NCBI GenBank assembly: GCA_903927345.1
Contig: CAIYMO010000049.1
Span: 1 to 64,000 of the forward strand
DNA length: 64,000 nucleotides
Direction: 5' to 3'
Source: an uncultured Armatimonadota bacterium
Lineage (GTDB): Bacteria; Armatimonadota; Fimbriimonadia; Fimbriimonadales; Fimbriimonadaceae
The notes under the pieces were generated by a model. That model worked only from the letters and a program-made list of their open reading frames with translations. It was not told where the DNA came from and made no database searches. Shown here piece after piece: positions 17,415-26,299 of this stretch. Within the stretch, counting starts at the first letter, position 1. Every line of letters begins with the position of its first letter. The translations under genes and the position numbers were made by a program.

Positions 17415-18731
17415 TTACAGTCCTTCCGGAAGAATCTCTCGGGCGAACATCTCATCATACGTTTCAGGTCGCTGGATGAGTGCAAATTCCCCGTTCGTTC
17501 TTTGCAAAACTGTTGCGGGTCGCTGGAAGCGATTGTAGTTGCTCGCCATACTCGAGTTGTACGCACCGGTCGTGTACACCTGGATGAGATCGCCTGGCTC
17601 GGGCATTCGGGATAGCTCGACATTCTCAAAGAGCGTATCGGTTTCGCAGTGGCGTCCGGCAATCGTCACGACGGCACCCTCCGAGACATCTACCGTAAAC
17701 GACATTGCGCCAGGACCATCGGTTTGGTACTCCCACGCGGACTCTCGTAGGAGCTCAACTTGGTATTTCGCTCCGTACATGACCGGTCGAGGGTTATCGG
17801 CCAGCCCACCATTAACCGAAACATAGGTCTTATCCCCGGCAGACTTAACCACTCCGACACGGTAGAGAGTGACACCACACTCCGCGATCAGACTCCGACC
17901 TGGTTCCATACCAATCAGTGGCGCAATCTCAGCTTTTTTGAGGATGGGAACAAGTCGTCCCATCACCCGGTCAACATACTCCTCTATTGTCTCCGGGGAG
18001 TCAGAAGCGAGATACCGCACGCCTAATCCGCCTCCCACATTGAGGTAGTCAAGCTCAAGACCGTGCCAGGCTCTCATCTGGATAAGCCATTCGCCGAGGA
18101 GCTCAGCGGCATTTTCTTGCGCCTCTCCATCCATGAGCTGGGAACCGACATGGCAGTGGATGCCAACAATTTTGATACCGAGTGTTTGCGCATGGAGCAA
18201 CGCCTGCTCTGCGGCTCCATTTGAGAGGTTGAAGCCGAATTTTGTATCCGATTGCCCGGTCGAAATTTTTGCGTGGGTTTTGGGGTCCACACCTGGTGCG
18301 ACGCGAAGGACGAACTGCGTATCTCCCCTGGCGCACGTCGCGATCATATCGATCTCGCTAAGATGATCAATCATGATGTGACTGACGCCGGATTCTAAAG
18401 CAAAGGCCAGTTCGTCGATAGACTTATTGTTCCCGTGAAGGTGGCAATGACTCGCAGGCACTCCGGCTCGTAATGCCGCCTCCAATTCGCCTCGACTTGC
18501 GACATCAATCGTAGCTCCCGCCCGATCGGCAATTCTCAAGAGCGCGAGAGTTGAGTTAGCTTTACTCGCAAAGCTGACTTCGGTTCTTGGCCAATAGGCG
18601 CCAAGCGCAGCACGATAGCGTCCGATTCGATTCTGAAATCCAAGTTCATCGACCACGTAAACAGGCGAGCCAAATTGCGCAACAAGGGCAAATGCTTCGT
18701 CTGTCGCGAGGGAGAATCGAGGGTCGGACAC
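17415..18731 (-). CDS. lysA: Diaminopimelate decarboxylase
   Basis: A 438-aa fold-type III PLP enzyme. Lys57 in SFASKANSTLALLRI binds PLP. HLHGNNKS, HCHVGSQ, LNVGGGLGVRY and EPGRSLIAECG line the barrel, and GRHCETDTLFE provides the Cys from the other subunit. It makes lysine from meso-diaminopimelate, the last step of the pathway that asd (61 kb) enters. It heads a run with the M50 protease and trpS. A hypothetical membrane gene diverges upstream. Confidence 0.93.
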   Translation of the reverse strand: MSDPRFSLATDEAFALVAQFGSPVYVVDELGFQNRIGRYRAALGAYWPRTEVSFASKANSTLALLRIADRAGATIDVASRGELEAALRAGVPASHCHLHGNNKSIDELAFALESGVSHIMIDHLSEIDMIATCARGDTQFVLRVAPGVDPKTHAKISTGQSDTKFGFNLSNGAAEQALLHAQTLGIKIVGIHCHVGSQLMDGEAQENAAELLGEWLIQMRAWHGLELDYLNVGGGLGVRYLASDSPETIEEYVDRVMGRLVPILKKAEIAPLIGMEPGRSLIAECGVTLYRVGVVKSAGDKTYVSVNGGLADNPRPVMYGAKYQVELLRESAWEYQTDGPGAMSFTVDVSEGAVVTIAGRHCETDTLFENVELSRMPEPGDLIQVYTTGAYNSSMASNYNRFQRPATVLQRTNGEFALIQRPETYDEMFAREILPEGL

Positions 18732-18833
18732 AGCCTCAAGGGTACCTGGCGACCGGTGTTTAACCTCGTAAAACCAATGGAAGTCTGTCCGGAATTCCTA
18801 CGTCAGCTTAAATTGCAGTACAATTGAACCAGA

Positions 18834-19364
18834 GTGAGGTTCATTGGCCCCAAAAGTGACGCGATAAGGAACAGAGCTTCCATGTTTCGTTGTGCATTCC
18901 GTAGCCCGGCTAGCTGGCTATCCCTGCTGGTACGGAGCGGCATCCTTACACTTGGGCTTAGTTTCATCCTCCGATGGGCTCATCATGATGAGCACTGGAC
19001 CTACTCCAAATCCGTCCACGATGTCCTACTCAGTCCTATCTTAATCCTGTGCCTTCTGTGGTTCGGTGCGATCGGAAGAGCTGTTGAAGACCACCCGGCC
19101 AAACCGGCGGAGTTCATCCGAGCGTTGATTCACCAACTGCTTTCGGTTCCAGACAGCTTGGGCTTATGGTTTGTATTTGGTGCGGCACTTTACGGTGCCG
19201 GCGGCGAAGCGTACGGGACTCTCATCTTCCCGTTTGCCTGTTTCGCCTTCTGCTATAGGGTCTCGAGTTTCGAGACCGATCGAGTTTTGGCCAAACTCCC
19301 CAAGAGCGATTCAACGAGAGGGTATTCGCAGGTTCACCACGGATACCCTCCCCGCCACTGGTAA
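18834..19364 (+). CDS. Hypothetical membrane protein (176 aa)
   Basis: The GTG at 18834 is used here; an in-frame ATG at 18882 (MFRCAFRSPASW) is equally possible and neither has a strong ribosome binding site. Hydrophobic stretches include LSLLVRSGILTLGLSFILRW, LLSPILILCLLWFGAIG and TLIFPFACFAFCYRV, so it is probably a three-to-four-pass membrane protein. I recognise no family. It ends 3 bp before the convergent ahcY. Confidence 0.55.
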   Translation: MRFIGPKSDAIRNRASMFRCAFRSPASWLSLLVRSGILTLGLSFILRWAHHDEHWTYSKSVHDVLLSPILILCLLWFGAIGRAVEDHPAKPAEFIRALIHQLLSVPDSLGLWFVFGAALYGAGGEAYGTLIFPFACFAFCYRVSSFETDRVLAKLPKSDSTRGYSQVHHGYPPRHW

Positions 19365-19367
19365 ACC

Positions 19368-20783
19368 TTAGTAGCGGTAGGAATCCGGCTTGTACGGACC
19401 TTCCGGTGTCACGCCGATGTACGACGCCTGCGAAGGGGTCAACTCGGTGAGCTGGGCGCCAAGCTTCGCCAACTGGAGCCGCGCGACCTTTTCGTCAAGG
19501 TGCTTCGGAAGAACGTAAACGCCGGGCGCGTACTTGCCAAACTCGGCGAAGAGCTCGATCTGGGCCAGGACCTGGTTGGCGAACGACGAGGACATAACGT
19601 AGGACGGGTGTCCAGTTCCGCAGCCGAGGTTGATCAGTCGACCTTCAGCAAGGAGAATGATCCGCTTGCCATCGGGGAAGATAATGTGGTCAACCTGGGG
19701 CTTGATGTTTTCCCACGTGTACTGCTTAATTCCGGCGACGTCAATTTCGTTGTCGAAGTGACCGATGTTGCAAACAATCGCTTGGTCCTTCATCTTGAGC
19801 ATGTGCTCGTGGCGGATGATGTCCTTGTTTCCGGTGGCAGAGACAAAGATGTCTGCCTTGTCAGCGGCGTACTCCATGGTCACTACTCGGTAGCCTTCCA
19901 TTGCCGCTTGGAGAGCGCAGATCGGGTCACACTCGGTGATCCAGACCTGTGCGCTGAGGGCGCGGAGAGCCTGAGCCGAACCCTTGCCAACGTCGCCATA
20001 GCCACAGACCACTGCGACCTTGCCAGCGATCATCACGTCGGTTGCTCGCTTGATTCCATCAACCAGCGACTCTCGGCAACCGTAGAGGTTATCGAACTTC
20101 GACTTGGTCACAGAGTCGTTGACGTTAAAGCATGCGAACGGCAGTTTGCCTTCTGCGTGAAGTTTGTAAAGTCGCTTGACACCCGTGGTGGTCTCCTCGC
20201 TAACCCCCTTAATCTCAGCCTTGATGCGCGAATAGAAGGTGGGGTCGGTCTTGAGCTTTTCTCGGATTGAAGCGTAGAAGATAACTTCTTCTTCTGAGCC
20301 AGGGTTGTCAAGGACTGAAAGATCCTTCTCTGCTTCCGCGCCGATCAAAACGAGCATCGTGGCGTCACCACCGTCGTCGAGAATCATATTCGGGGTAGAG
20401 CCGTCCGCCCACTCCATGATTCGGTGGGTGTACTGCCAATACTCTTCGAGAGACTCACCCTTGTAGGCAAACACAGGAATGTTTGCAGCCGCGATCGCCG
20501 CAGCAGCATGGTCTTGGGTGCTGAAGATGTTGCAGCTCGCCCAGCGGACTTCTGCACCGAGGTCCACCAAGGTTTCGATAAGAACCGCGGTTTGGATCGT
20601 CATGTGGAGCGATCCGGCGATCTTTGCGCCCTTGAGTGGCTTCGATCCGGCGTACTCCTTTCGGATCTCCATCAGGCCGGGCATCTCGGTCTCGGCAATT
20701 GCGATCTCCTTGCGCCCGAAAGCGGCAAGGCCCAGATCGGCAACGTGGAAGTCAATTTTGAGGTCAGCAGGGGCTGTGTTCAT
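19368..20783 (-). CDS. ahcY: Adenosylhomocysteinase (SAH hydrolase)
   Basis: A 471-aa enzyme with the family's usual features: [25 protein letters not shown], the NAD-binding [15 protein letters not shown], the substrate-gating [13 protein letters not shown], and the C-terminal KPDSYRY that reaches into the partner subunit. It hydrolyses S-adenosylhomocysteine to adenosine and homocysteine, closing the methyl cycle. AAGGA just upstream of the ATG serves as ribosome binding site. The leader carries an SAH riboswitch and a terminator, so expression should rise when SAH accumulates. Confidence 0.97.
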   Translation of the reverse strand: MNTAPADLKIDFHVADLGLAAFGRKEIAIAETEMPGLMEIRKEYAGSKPLKGAKIAGSLHMTIQTAVLIETLVDLGAEVRWASCNIFSTQDHAAAAIAAANIPVFAYKGESLEEYWQYTHRIMEWADGSTPNMILDDGGDATMLVLIGAEAEKDLSVLDNPGSEEEVIFYASIREKLKTDPTFYSRIKAEIKGVSEETTTGVKRLYKLHAEGKLPFACFNVNDSVTKSKFDNLYGCRESLVDGIKRATDVMIAGKVAVVCGYGDVGKGSAQALRALSAQVWITECDPICALQAAMEGYRVVTMEYAADKADIFVSATGNKDIIRHEHMLKMKDQAIVCNIGHFDNEIDVAGIKQYTWENIKPQVDHIIFPDGKRIILLAEGRLINLGCGTGHPSYVMSSSFANQVLAQIELFAEFGKYAPGVYVLPKHLDEKVARLQLAKLGAQLTELTPSQASYIGVTPEGPYKPDSYRY

Positions 20784-20818
20784 TTGTTATCCTTTCCTTT
20801 GTTTGTCGGTCAGGAAAC

Positions 20819-20850
20819 AAAAAAGCCCATGACCAACTTCGATCATGAGC
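20819..20850 (-). terminator. Riboswitch-controlled intrinsic terminator upstream of ahcY
   Basis: On the reverse strand GCTCATGA and TCATGGGC pair (one G-U) across a 10-nt loop, followed by six T residues. The 5' arm overlaps the last four bases of the aptamer's pseudoknot strand GGCGCTC (20847-20853). A ligand-bound aptamer should therefore block terminator formation. Confidence 0.8.
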
Positions 20851-20906
20851 GCCGTTTATTCGCCGAGCCTCGCCACTCGAAAGTGACTGCAACGCCCCTC
20901 GGCTAC
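20846..20906 (-). ncRNA. SAH riboswitch aptamer
   Basis: Read on the reverse strand, the segment matches the SAH riboswitch layout. GCCGAG and CTCGGC form P1. GGGGCGTTGCAG precedes a second stem GTCACT/AGTGGC capped by TTCG. The conserved GAGGCTCGGC is followed by AAACGGCGCTCA, whose GGCGCTC can pair with GGGGCG as the pseudoknot. It lies about 60 bp upstream of ahcY, the gene this riboswitch class usually controls. The match is by eye; a covariance-model search would settle the borders. Confidence 0.88.
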
Positions 20907-20911
20907 TAACT

Positions 20912-20917
20912 ATTATG
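20912..20917 (-). promoter_or_regulatory. Probable -10 element of the ahcY riboswitch transcript
   Basis: CATAAT on the reverse strand lies 6 bp before the aptamer's first base, which would put transcription start almost exactly at the aptamer. No convincing -35 hexamer is seen. Confidence 0.35.
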
Positions 20918-21014
20918 GCGAGTGAAGCCGTAAAGTTGCGAAATTTCAATGAATTTTGAAAGGAACCTACTGCTACACTGCGCAGCAGCCCTGATCGCAG
21001 ATAAACTCGAACCC

Positions 21015-22793
21015 ATGACCGAACCACAGACTGGACTGCGACGACTATGGCAATACGCCGGCCCGCACCGCGCTCAAGTTTGGTTAGCGACGACTTACAC
21101 GACGCTCGGCAAGGTGATGGACGTCGTCCCTGAAGTGCTTATCGGCGCCGTTATCGACGTCATCGTCCGAGGCAAAGGGTCGTTTCTCGCCGTGCAGTTC
21201 GGCGTAGAAGACCGATGGCAGCAACTAGTTCTTCTGACCATTGCAAACGCACTCTGCTGGATCTTTGAATCTGTGTTCGGATATCTGAGTGCGGTCACCT
21301 GGCGAAATCTATCCCAAACCATCGAGCACGAGATGCGAGTTGGCCTATACAACCACGTTCAGAAGCTTGAGCTTGCCTGGTTTGAGGATACGACAAGCGG
21401 CGGGCTCATGAGCGTCATGAACGATGATATCAATCAGCTTGAGCGCTTTCTCGACGGCGGAGCGGCATCAATCATCACCGTGTTTTGGAACGTCGTCCTC
21501 GTCGGTGCTGTGTTCTTCGTCAGTTCTCCTCTGCTCACCCTTCTTGCATTCATACCGATCCCGCTCATAGTTTTCGGCTCTGTGAAGTACCAGAACAGCC
21601 TGAAGCCGCGGTATGCACGGGTGCGTGAGGCGGTCTCCGAAATGGGCTCGGTTCTCGGAACCAACCTTGGTGGAATCAGCACAATTAAGGCATTCACGTC
21701 AGAACTGCTCGAGTCTAAGCGTGTCGAGGCTGTATCTGCCGAGTATCGGGATGCAAACCGCGGTGCGATCAAGTATTCCGCCGGATTCGTACCGCTAATC
21801 CGAATGGTCATTCTCACCGGGTTCACCTGTACCCTCATCTTCGGGGGCTGGTTAGTGCTGAACGGAAAGATGGAGGTCGGAATCTATTCGGTGCTTGTGT
21901 TCATGACTCAAAGGTTGCTCTGGCCGATGACCGGGTTAGGTGACACGCTTGATCAATACCAACGGGCGATGGCGTCGACGAACCGCATTTTTGGACTCCT
22001 TAATACTGAGCCCAAGATGATCGAAGGTCAGCACGCCCTCCCAGCCCCGGTACTTGGCGATGTTCGGTTTGACAAAGTCTCCTTCGGCTACACCGACGAC
22101 AAGCTGATCCTGAAGGAGATCGATTTGCACGTCCCATCTGGCGAAACCCACGCAATTGTTGGGGCGACGGGTGCCGGTAAATCTACAGTTATCAGACTGC
22201 TTCTTCGTTTTTATGACACAGTCTCGGGAGAGGTATCCCTCGACGGAGTCAACATCAAGGACCTGAGCTACTCCAGCCTTCGAGGGGCATGTGGATACGT
22301 GAGCCAAGACGTATTCCTATTCCACGGCACCGTTCGTGAGAACATTCGGTACGGGCGCGAGCTTGCGACTGACCAAGAAATTGAGGACGCAGCCCGGCAG
22401 GCGGAAGCACACGACTTCATCTGCCAACTACCCGAGGGCTATGACACCGTCGTCGGTGAGCGTGGACAAAAGCTAAGTGGTGGTCAACGCCAACGAGTCT
22501 CGCTAGCCCGAGCCATTTTAAGGAATCCCGCTATCCTGGTTCTTGATGAAGCAACATCTGCCGTCGATAACGAAACCGAAGCGGCGATCCAGCGTTCACT
22601 AGCGCACGTCACAAAGGGACGAACTTCGCTCGTTATTGCGCACCGACTTTCGACCGTGCGTGACGCGGACCGGATTTGGGTTCTGGAAGACGGCCGAGTT
22701 ACTGAATCTGGGAAGCATGACGACCTGCTGAAGAATAATGGGCTCTATGCAGCACTTTGGCGAGTCCAAACCGGCGAAGTTTCATCGTTATAA
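21015..22793 (+). CDS. ABC exporter, fused permease-ATPase (MsbA/lipid-exporter type)
   Basis: The ATG at 21015 (MTEPQTGLRRLWQYAGPHR) gives a typical half-transporter start; an ATG at 20949 would add 22 uncharacteristic residues. The product is about 592 aa. Six membrane helices fill residues about 20-310. The nucleotide-binding domain has Walker A GATGAGKST near 383, signature LSGGQ near 487, Walker B ILVLDEATSAVD near 507 and the switch His in IAHRLST. Such homodimers export lipids, peptides or drugs. It diverges from the ahcY leader. Confidence 0.92.
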   Translation: MTEPQTGLRRLWQYAGPHRAQVWLATTYTTLGKVMDVVPEVLIGAVIDVIVRGKGSFLAVQFGVEDRWQQLVLLTIANALCWIFESVFGYLSAVTWRNLSQTIEHEMRVGLYNHVQKLELAWFEDTTSGGLMSVMNDDINQLERFLDGGAASIITVFWNVVLVGAVFFVSSPLLTLLAFIPIPLIVFGSVKYQNSLKPRYARVREAVSEMGSVLGTNLGGISTIKAFTSELLESKRVEAVSAEYRDANRGAIKYSAGFVPLIRMVILTGFTCTLIFGGWLVLNGKMEVGIYSVLVFMTQRLLWPMTGLGDTLDQYQRAMASTNRIFGLLNTEPKMIEGQHALPAPVLGDVRFDKVSFGYTDDKLILKEIDLHVPSGETHAIVGATGAGKSTVIRLLLRFYDTVSGEVSLDGVNIKDLSYSSLRGACGYVSQDVFLFHGTVRENIRYGRELATDQEIEDAARQAEAHDFICQLPEGYDTVVGERGQKLSGGQRQRVSLARAILRNPAILVLDEATSAVDNETEAAIQRSLAHVTKGRTSLVIAHRLSTVRDADRIWVLEDGRVTESGKHDDLLKNNGLYAALWRVQTGEVSSL

Positions 22794-22847
22794 CAAGTCA
22801 GTGAGTCTCATGATCCATTTGGGGGTCTTGAGACGTAGAATAAAGTT

Positions 22848-23714
22848 GTGAAACGCGTTCTTCTGTTTCTGGCCACCAACTTGCTGGTTGGGACGTTACT
22901 CTTTGTCGTAACATCCGCACTTGGCCTCCGAGGCTGGGCGGATGCCCGTGGCATCAACTACGGAATGCTGATGGTCAGCTCGCTGATCTATGGCTTCGTC
23001 GGAGCCTTCATCTCGTTGGGAATGTCACGGATCATTGCCAAGTGGATGATGCGAATCCACATCGTTTCGCCTACCGAATTCGGCCCTTACGGTCAGGTAG
23101 CCCGTGATGTCCAAGTACTCGCCGAACGAGCAGGCTTGCCCGCAACTCCTGAAGTCGGCATTTATGAAAGCGACGAAATGAACGCCTTCGCCACGGGTCC
23201 AACTCAGCGACGTTCGCTTGTTGCTGTTTCAACGGGGCTGCTCGCAAACATGCCTCCCGAAGAAGTTCGGGCAGTTCTCGCCCATGAGATCGCGCACATC
23301 AAGAATGGCGACATGGTTACGATGACCTTGTTGCAGGGAGTAATCAACTCGTTCGCAATCTTCCTTGCGCGTGTTATTGCCTGGGCCGCATCAAATGTCG
23401 TTGATTCGAAGTTATCGGGAATCGTGTACTTCGTCGTTAACATCGCGCTTCAGTTGCTCTTTACGTTCCTGGGTTCGTTCATCACCATGGCGTTCTCTCG
23501 AGCACGAGAGTTCCGCGCCGACGCTGGTGCTGCCGATCTGGTCGGAGCTGCGCCAATGGCATCTGCGCTTAACACTCTCAGGATGAAGTATCAACCGCTT
23601 GACCCTCAGAACGGTCTGCAAACTGCTAAGATCGCCGACAGCAAGGGTCTCTTCAAACTCCTTTCATCCCACCCACCCCTCGAAGATCGAATCGCCGCTC
23701 TTAAGAGCCGATGA
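22848..23714 (+). CDS. htpX: Membrane zinc metalloprotease HtpX
   Basis: A 288-aa M48 peptidase with a GTG start. Two N-terminal membrane helices (residues 3-25 and 38-65) precede the zinc site HEIAH (146-150). Two further helices follow, and the third ligand lies in FSRAREFRADAGAADL. HtpX degrades damaged inner-membrane proteins. Length and order are normal. Its TGA overlaps the next gene's ATG. Confidence 0.93.
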   Translation: MKRVLLFLATNLLVGTLLFVVTSALGLRGWADARGINYGMLMVSSLIYGFVGAFISLGMSRIIAKWMMRIHIVSPTEFGPYGQVARDVQVLAERAGLPATPEVGIYESDEMNAFATGPTQRRSLVAVSTGLLANMPPEEVRAVLAHEIAHIKNGDMVTMTLLQGVINSFAIFLARVIAWAASNVVDSKLSGIVYFVVNIALQLLFTFLGSFITMAFSRAREFRADAGAADLVGAAPMASALNTLRMKYQPLDPQNGLQTAKIADSKGLFKLLSSHPPLEDRIAALKSR

Positions 23715-23983
23715 TAAGGCAGCCCGGTCTGACGCGGGACGATGTCGAGAAGCTGAGCCGCGGCAAAGCTTCTCGATCCAAGACCGGGAGTCGCGGGGTT
23801 GGGCATCGGCTCACCGTTCGCGAAAGAGCACTTTTTGAGGCCGCGAAGAAGCAAGGATTTCTAAAAATCCCGGCTACTGGAATTCGCGAGAACGTTCGGA
23901 ACGTTTACGAAAAGTGGTGCGCCGTTACCGGCGAGACGGCGGTGATCCTCGAGCCTGAAGATCACTCGACCACACTCGATTAA
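23711..23983 (+). CDS. Small basic hypothetical protein coupled to htpX (90 aa)
   Basis: It starts within the htpX stop (ATGA), so translation is probably coupled. The first 40 residues are rich in Arg and Lys (LSRGKASRSKTGSRGVGHRLTVRERALFEAAKKQGF) and the tail is acidic. I recognise no family; nucleic-acid or membrane-surface binding would fit the charge but is only a guess. Confidence 0.65.
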   Translation: MIRQPGLTRDDVEKLSRGKASRSKTGSRGVGHRLTVRERALFEAAKKQGFLKIPATGIRENVRNVYEKWCAVTGETAVILEPEDHSTTLD

Positions 23984-24778
23984 CTACTGTGGCAAGGTTG
24001 GGATTTTAACCTTGCCTCTTAGAACTATCGCACCGTTCTGAACGCTTACCAACTCAGCTTTGACGGCGTCCAACAAGTCTAGGTCTTTGGCAAAGTCGAT
24101 CACCGGATTCAGCGTATCGATGAGTGCCTGCTTACTCGCCGAGTCAGGAACTTCATTGTTCATCGTGATCCGGCAATCTTCAAGCAACAAACGCCCGCCA
24201 TCAGTGCCAACACGAGCAAGAATATCAAAACTTGCATTGAGGATAAGAAACTGTCCGCGTCCCTTCACTCTCACTCGATCACCCTCGGGTTCCACGGTGA
24301 CGTCCTGAATCTCGGGGTACTTCTTGAGAATAAACGGGGCCAAATCCTTGATCAGAATCCGAACTTCACCCGGACCGATTCCGCTTCGAGAAAGGCGGAT
24401 TTGCCGTTTGCTCCGGGCCAAGGCGAAATCAAATCGACAGCTTGGAATGCTGGCCGAGAACGACTCGCAGTGCAAATCCCTAAGGTAGAAATCTGTAAGT
24501 TTGAGTTTCAATTCTTTTACAGTTCCCTTCTGGCTCCGATTGGGCTCCGTATAGAACGGCAAGCCTTCTGTCCGAAATTTGCTTGCTGAAATCGTGACAG
24601 TTCCGACTTCTCCGATGGCAGGGCTTAACAGGCCTGGATACGTCACGCTGATGGAAACTTGCTTCTCGTCCCCCTCCAGCTTTCCCGAGATTTCCCGAGC
24701 AGCATCTTTCTCAAATCCCTTGAGCGCCGTGCCGCCCAACAAAAAGAATCCGCCGATCAGCAACGGATTCATTGACAA
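23984..24778 (-). CDS. DUF2993 (LmeA-like) exported protein
   Basis: A 264-aa protein with a hydrophobic N-terminus (NPLLIGGFFLLGGTALKGF). The body has the LmeA/DUF2993 pattern: a KLEGDEKQVSISVTYPGLLSPAIGEVGTVTISASKF strand-turn stretch, then VKELKLKLTDFYLRDL and a GRGQFLILNASFDILARV segment. LmeA in mycobacteria takes part in lipoglycan maturation; here only lipid binding can be suggested. It is convergent with the basic htpX-linked gene (no gap) and diverges from the YgfZ-like gene by 25 bp. Confidence 0.75.
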   Translation of the reverse strand: MSMNPLLIGGFFLLGGTALKGFEKDAAREISGKLEGDEKQVSISVTYPGLLSPAIGEVGTVTISASKFRTEGLPFYTEPNRSQKGTVKELKLKLTDFYLRDLHCESFSASIPSCRFDFALARSKRQIRLSRSGIGPGEVRILIKDLAPFILKKYPEIQDVTVEPEGDRVRVKGRGQFLILNASFDILARVGTDGGRLLLEDCRITMNNEVPDSASKQALIDTLNPVIDFAKDLDLLDAVKAELVSVQNGAIVLRGKVKIPTLPQ

Positions 24779-24803
24779 CCTCGTGGCGTAGACTCTTTTA
24801 CAA

Positions 24804-25511
24804 ATGAGCGAAGCATGGGACGATTATAGGCGCCTTCTGGCTGGCGAAAGTGCTTTCATCCTACCGGGCTGGTCGGTCATCAAAATCTCTGGGTTGGACT
24901 GGCGCGAATGGCTGCAAGGACAAGTCACGAATGACGTCCGAAAGCTAACCGCTGAATCTCCACTGAGAGCCTGTATCTGCAAGCCCACTGGCCAACTCCT
25001 CAGCCTTGGTGAACTGCAGGCTAGAGGCGAAGATGTTCTATTCTTTGTTCCCTCGGCTACTGTCAGTGTTGTTCTCGAAAGAATCGAATCGATGGTAATT
25101 CTTGAGGATGTACTCGGCGAGCTGTTGCCCGATCGAGCAGCTTGGACCGCGAGTGGATTTGCCTTGGCGAACGGAGAATCTGAAGTCTGCGAAGACGGTT
25201 GGCGCTTGTTCTCACTCGAACGGAGGATGCCGAACTGGGACTACGACATTCAACCTAAAACTCTGCCGCCCGAGCTTGGTGCGATTATCGACGAGCGGTT
25301 TGTGAGTTACAACAAGGGCTGTTACACTGGCCAAGAAGTGCTACAACGGATCCACTCAAGAGGTCACACGAACCGAGCTTGGACAGTGGCCAAATCTGAT
25401 ACGGCCGAGGTTGTTCAGCCCGGCTTCGAGCAAACAAATTGCTTCCAACACCCAGATGGTCACTGGCTCGTTGCGGGTTATCAGCGGAACAACGTGCCAA
25501 CCGAGCCATAA
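24804..25511 (+). CDS. YgfZ/GcvT-type folate-binding protein
   Basis: A 235-aa protein of the YgfZ (IBA57-like) family. It shows DWREWLQGQVTNDVRKL near the N-terminus and the diagnostic KGCYTGQEVLQR motif near residue 171, whose Cys is needed in YgfZ. Such proteins use folate to help repair or assemble Fe-S enzymes. It is shorter than E. coli YgfZ (326 aa), lacking most of the C-terminal barrel. An HAD hydrolase gene follows 8 bp later. Confidence 0.85.
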   Translation: MSEAWDDYRRLLAGESAFILPGWSVIKISGLDWREWLQGQVTNDVRKLTAESPLRACICKPTGQLLSLGELQARGEDVLFFVPSATVSVVLERIESMVILEDVLGELLPDRAAWTASGFALANGESEVCEDGWRLFSLERRMPNWDYDIQPKTLPPELGAIIDERFVSYNKGCYTGQEVLQRIHSRGHTNRAWTVAKSDTAEVVQPGFEQTNCFQHPDGHWLVAGYQRNNVPTEP

Positions 25512-25519
25512 TGTAGGGA

Positions 25520-26299
25520 GTGAATCCCGCCGCAAAAGAACGCCTGTCGAAGGTCAAAGCGATCTATTTCGACCTCGACGACACCCTTTGTGGTTACTGG
25601 GATGCAAGCAAGAAGGGGCTCCGCGAGGCGTTCGAGCTGAATCCGATCCCCGGAGTATCCACTGACGATGCCATTGCAGCCTGGGGCGGTGCGTTCCAAG
25701 GGTTTAGCCGTGATCTAAAGAAGATTCCGGATCTTTATGACGCATACCTGACTTCGGGTGAACCGACGAGAACTCACCAGATGCGATTGACCCTAGAGGG
25801 TCTTGGCCAGCCGAGTGACGAGTTCGCGGCACGACTGAGCCAGGCTTACATGGAGCGACGAGACGCAAATCTGAAGCTATTCCCTGACGCAATTTCAGTT
25901 CTTGACACCCTGTCCCAGCGCTTCAAAATTGGATTGATCACCAACGGCCCTGCCGACATCCAAAACCAGGAGATCGATACTACGGGTATTCGCAACTATC
26001 TCCACGCAATCTTCATCGAAGGCGAACAGCGAGTTGGAAAGCCGGAGAAGATCGTCTTTGACCGAGCAGCAGCAGCCATGGAGTGCGACCCCGAGGGTCT
26101 GTTGATGGTAGGAAACTCGCTCCATCACGACATTCTGCCGGCGATTGATTTCGGCTGGGCAACGGTCTGGACTCACCGCGCGACCGACGTTCCTCCCAGT
26201 TCGAAGACGGGCAAACCAGAGCCGATCCCGACTGAAGGTCCACTGCCCGACCTGATCGTCAACCACCTCTCTGAAATCCTTCCGTACCTGGAGTTGTAA
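25520..26299 (+). CDS. HAD-family hydrolase
   Basis: A 259-aa product with a GTG start and TAGGGA just upstream. Motif I is YFDLDDTLCGY, motif II ITNGP, motif III Lys in GKPEKIVFD, and motif IV GNSLHHDILPAIDFG, the full haloacid-dehalogenase set with a helical cap. The subgroup resembles YjjG-like phosphatases; substrates are usually small phosphate esters. It shares one base with the start of the PAP2 gene (TAATG), suggesting a ygfZ-HAD-PAP2 operon. Confidence 0.87.
   Translation: MNPAAKERLSKVKAIYFDLDDTLCGYWDASKKGLREAFELNPIPGVSTDDAIAAWGGAFQGFSRDLKKIPDLYDAYLTSGEPTRTHQMRLTLEGLGQPSDEFAARLSQAYMERRDANLKLFPDAISVLDTLSQRFKIGLITNGPADIQNQEIDTTGIRNYLHAIFIEGEQRVGKPEKIVFDRAAAAMECDPEGLLMVGNSLHHDILPAIDFGWATVWTHRATDVPPSSKTGKPEPIPTEGPLPDLIVNHLSEILPYLEL

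Noticed and set aside
19500-20270. A 256-aa open frame antisense to ahcY
   Set aside because: ahcY is unmistakable on the other strand, and the frame reads as its reverse-complement shadow.
22805-22834. GTCTCA...TGAGAC hairpin after the ABC exporter gene
   Set aside because: The stem is only 6 bp with an 18-nt loop and no T-run follows, so it is not convincing as a terminator.
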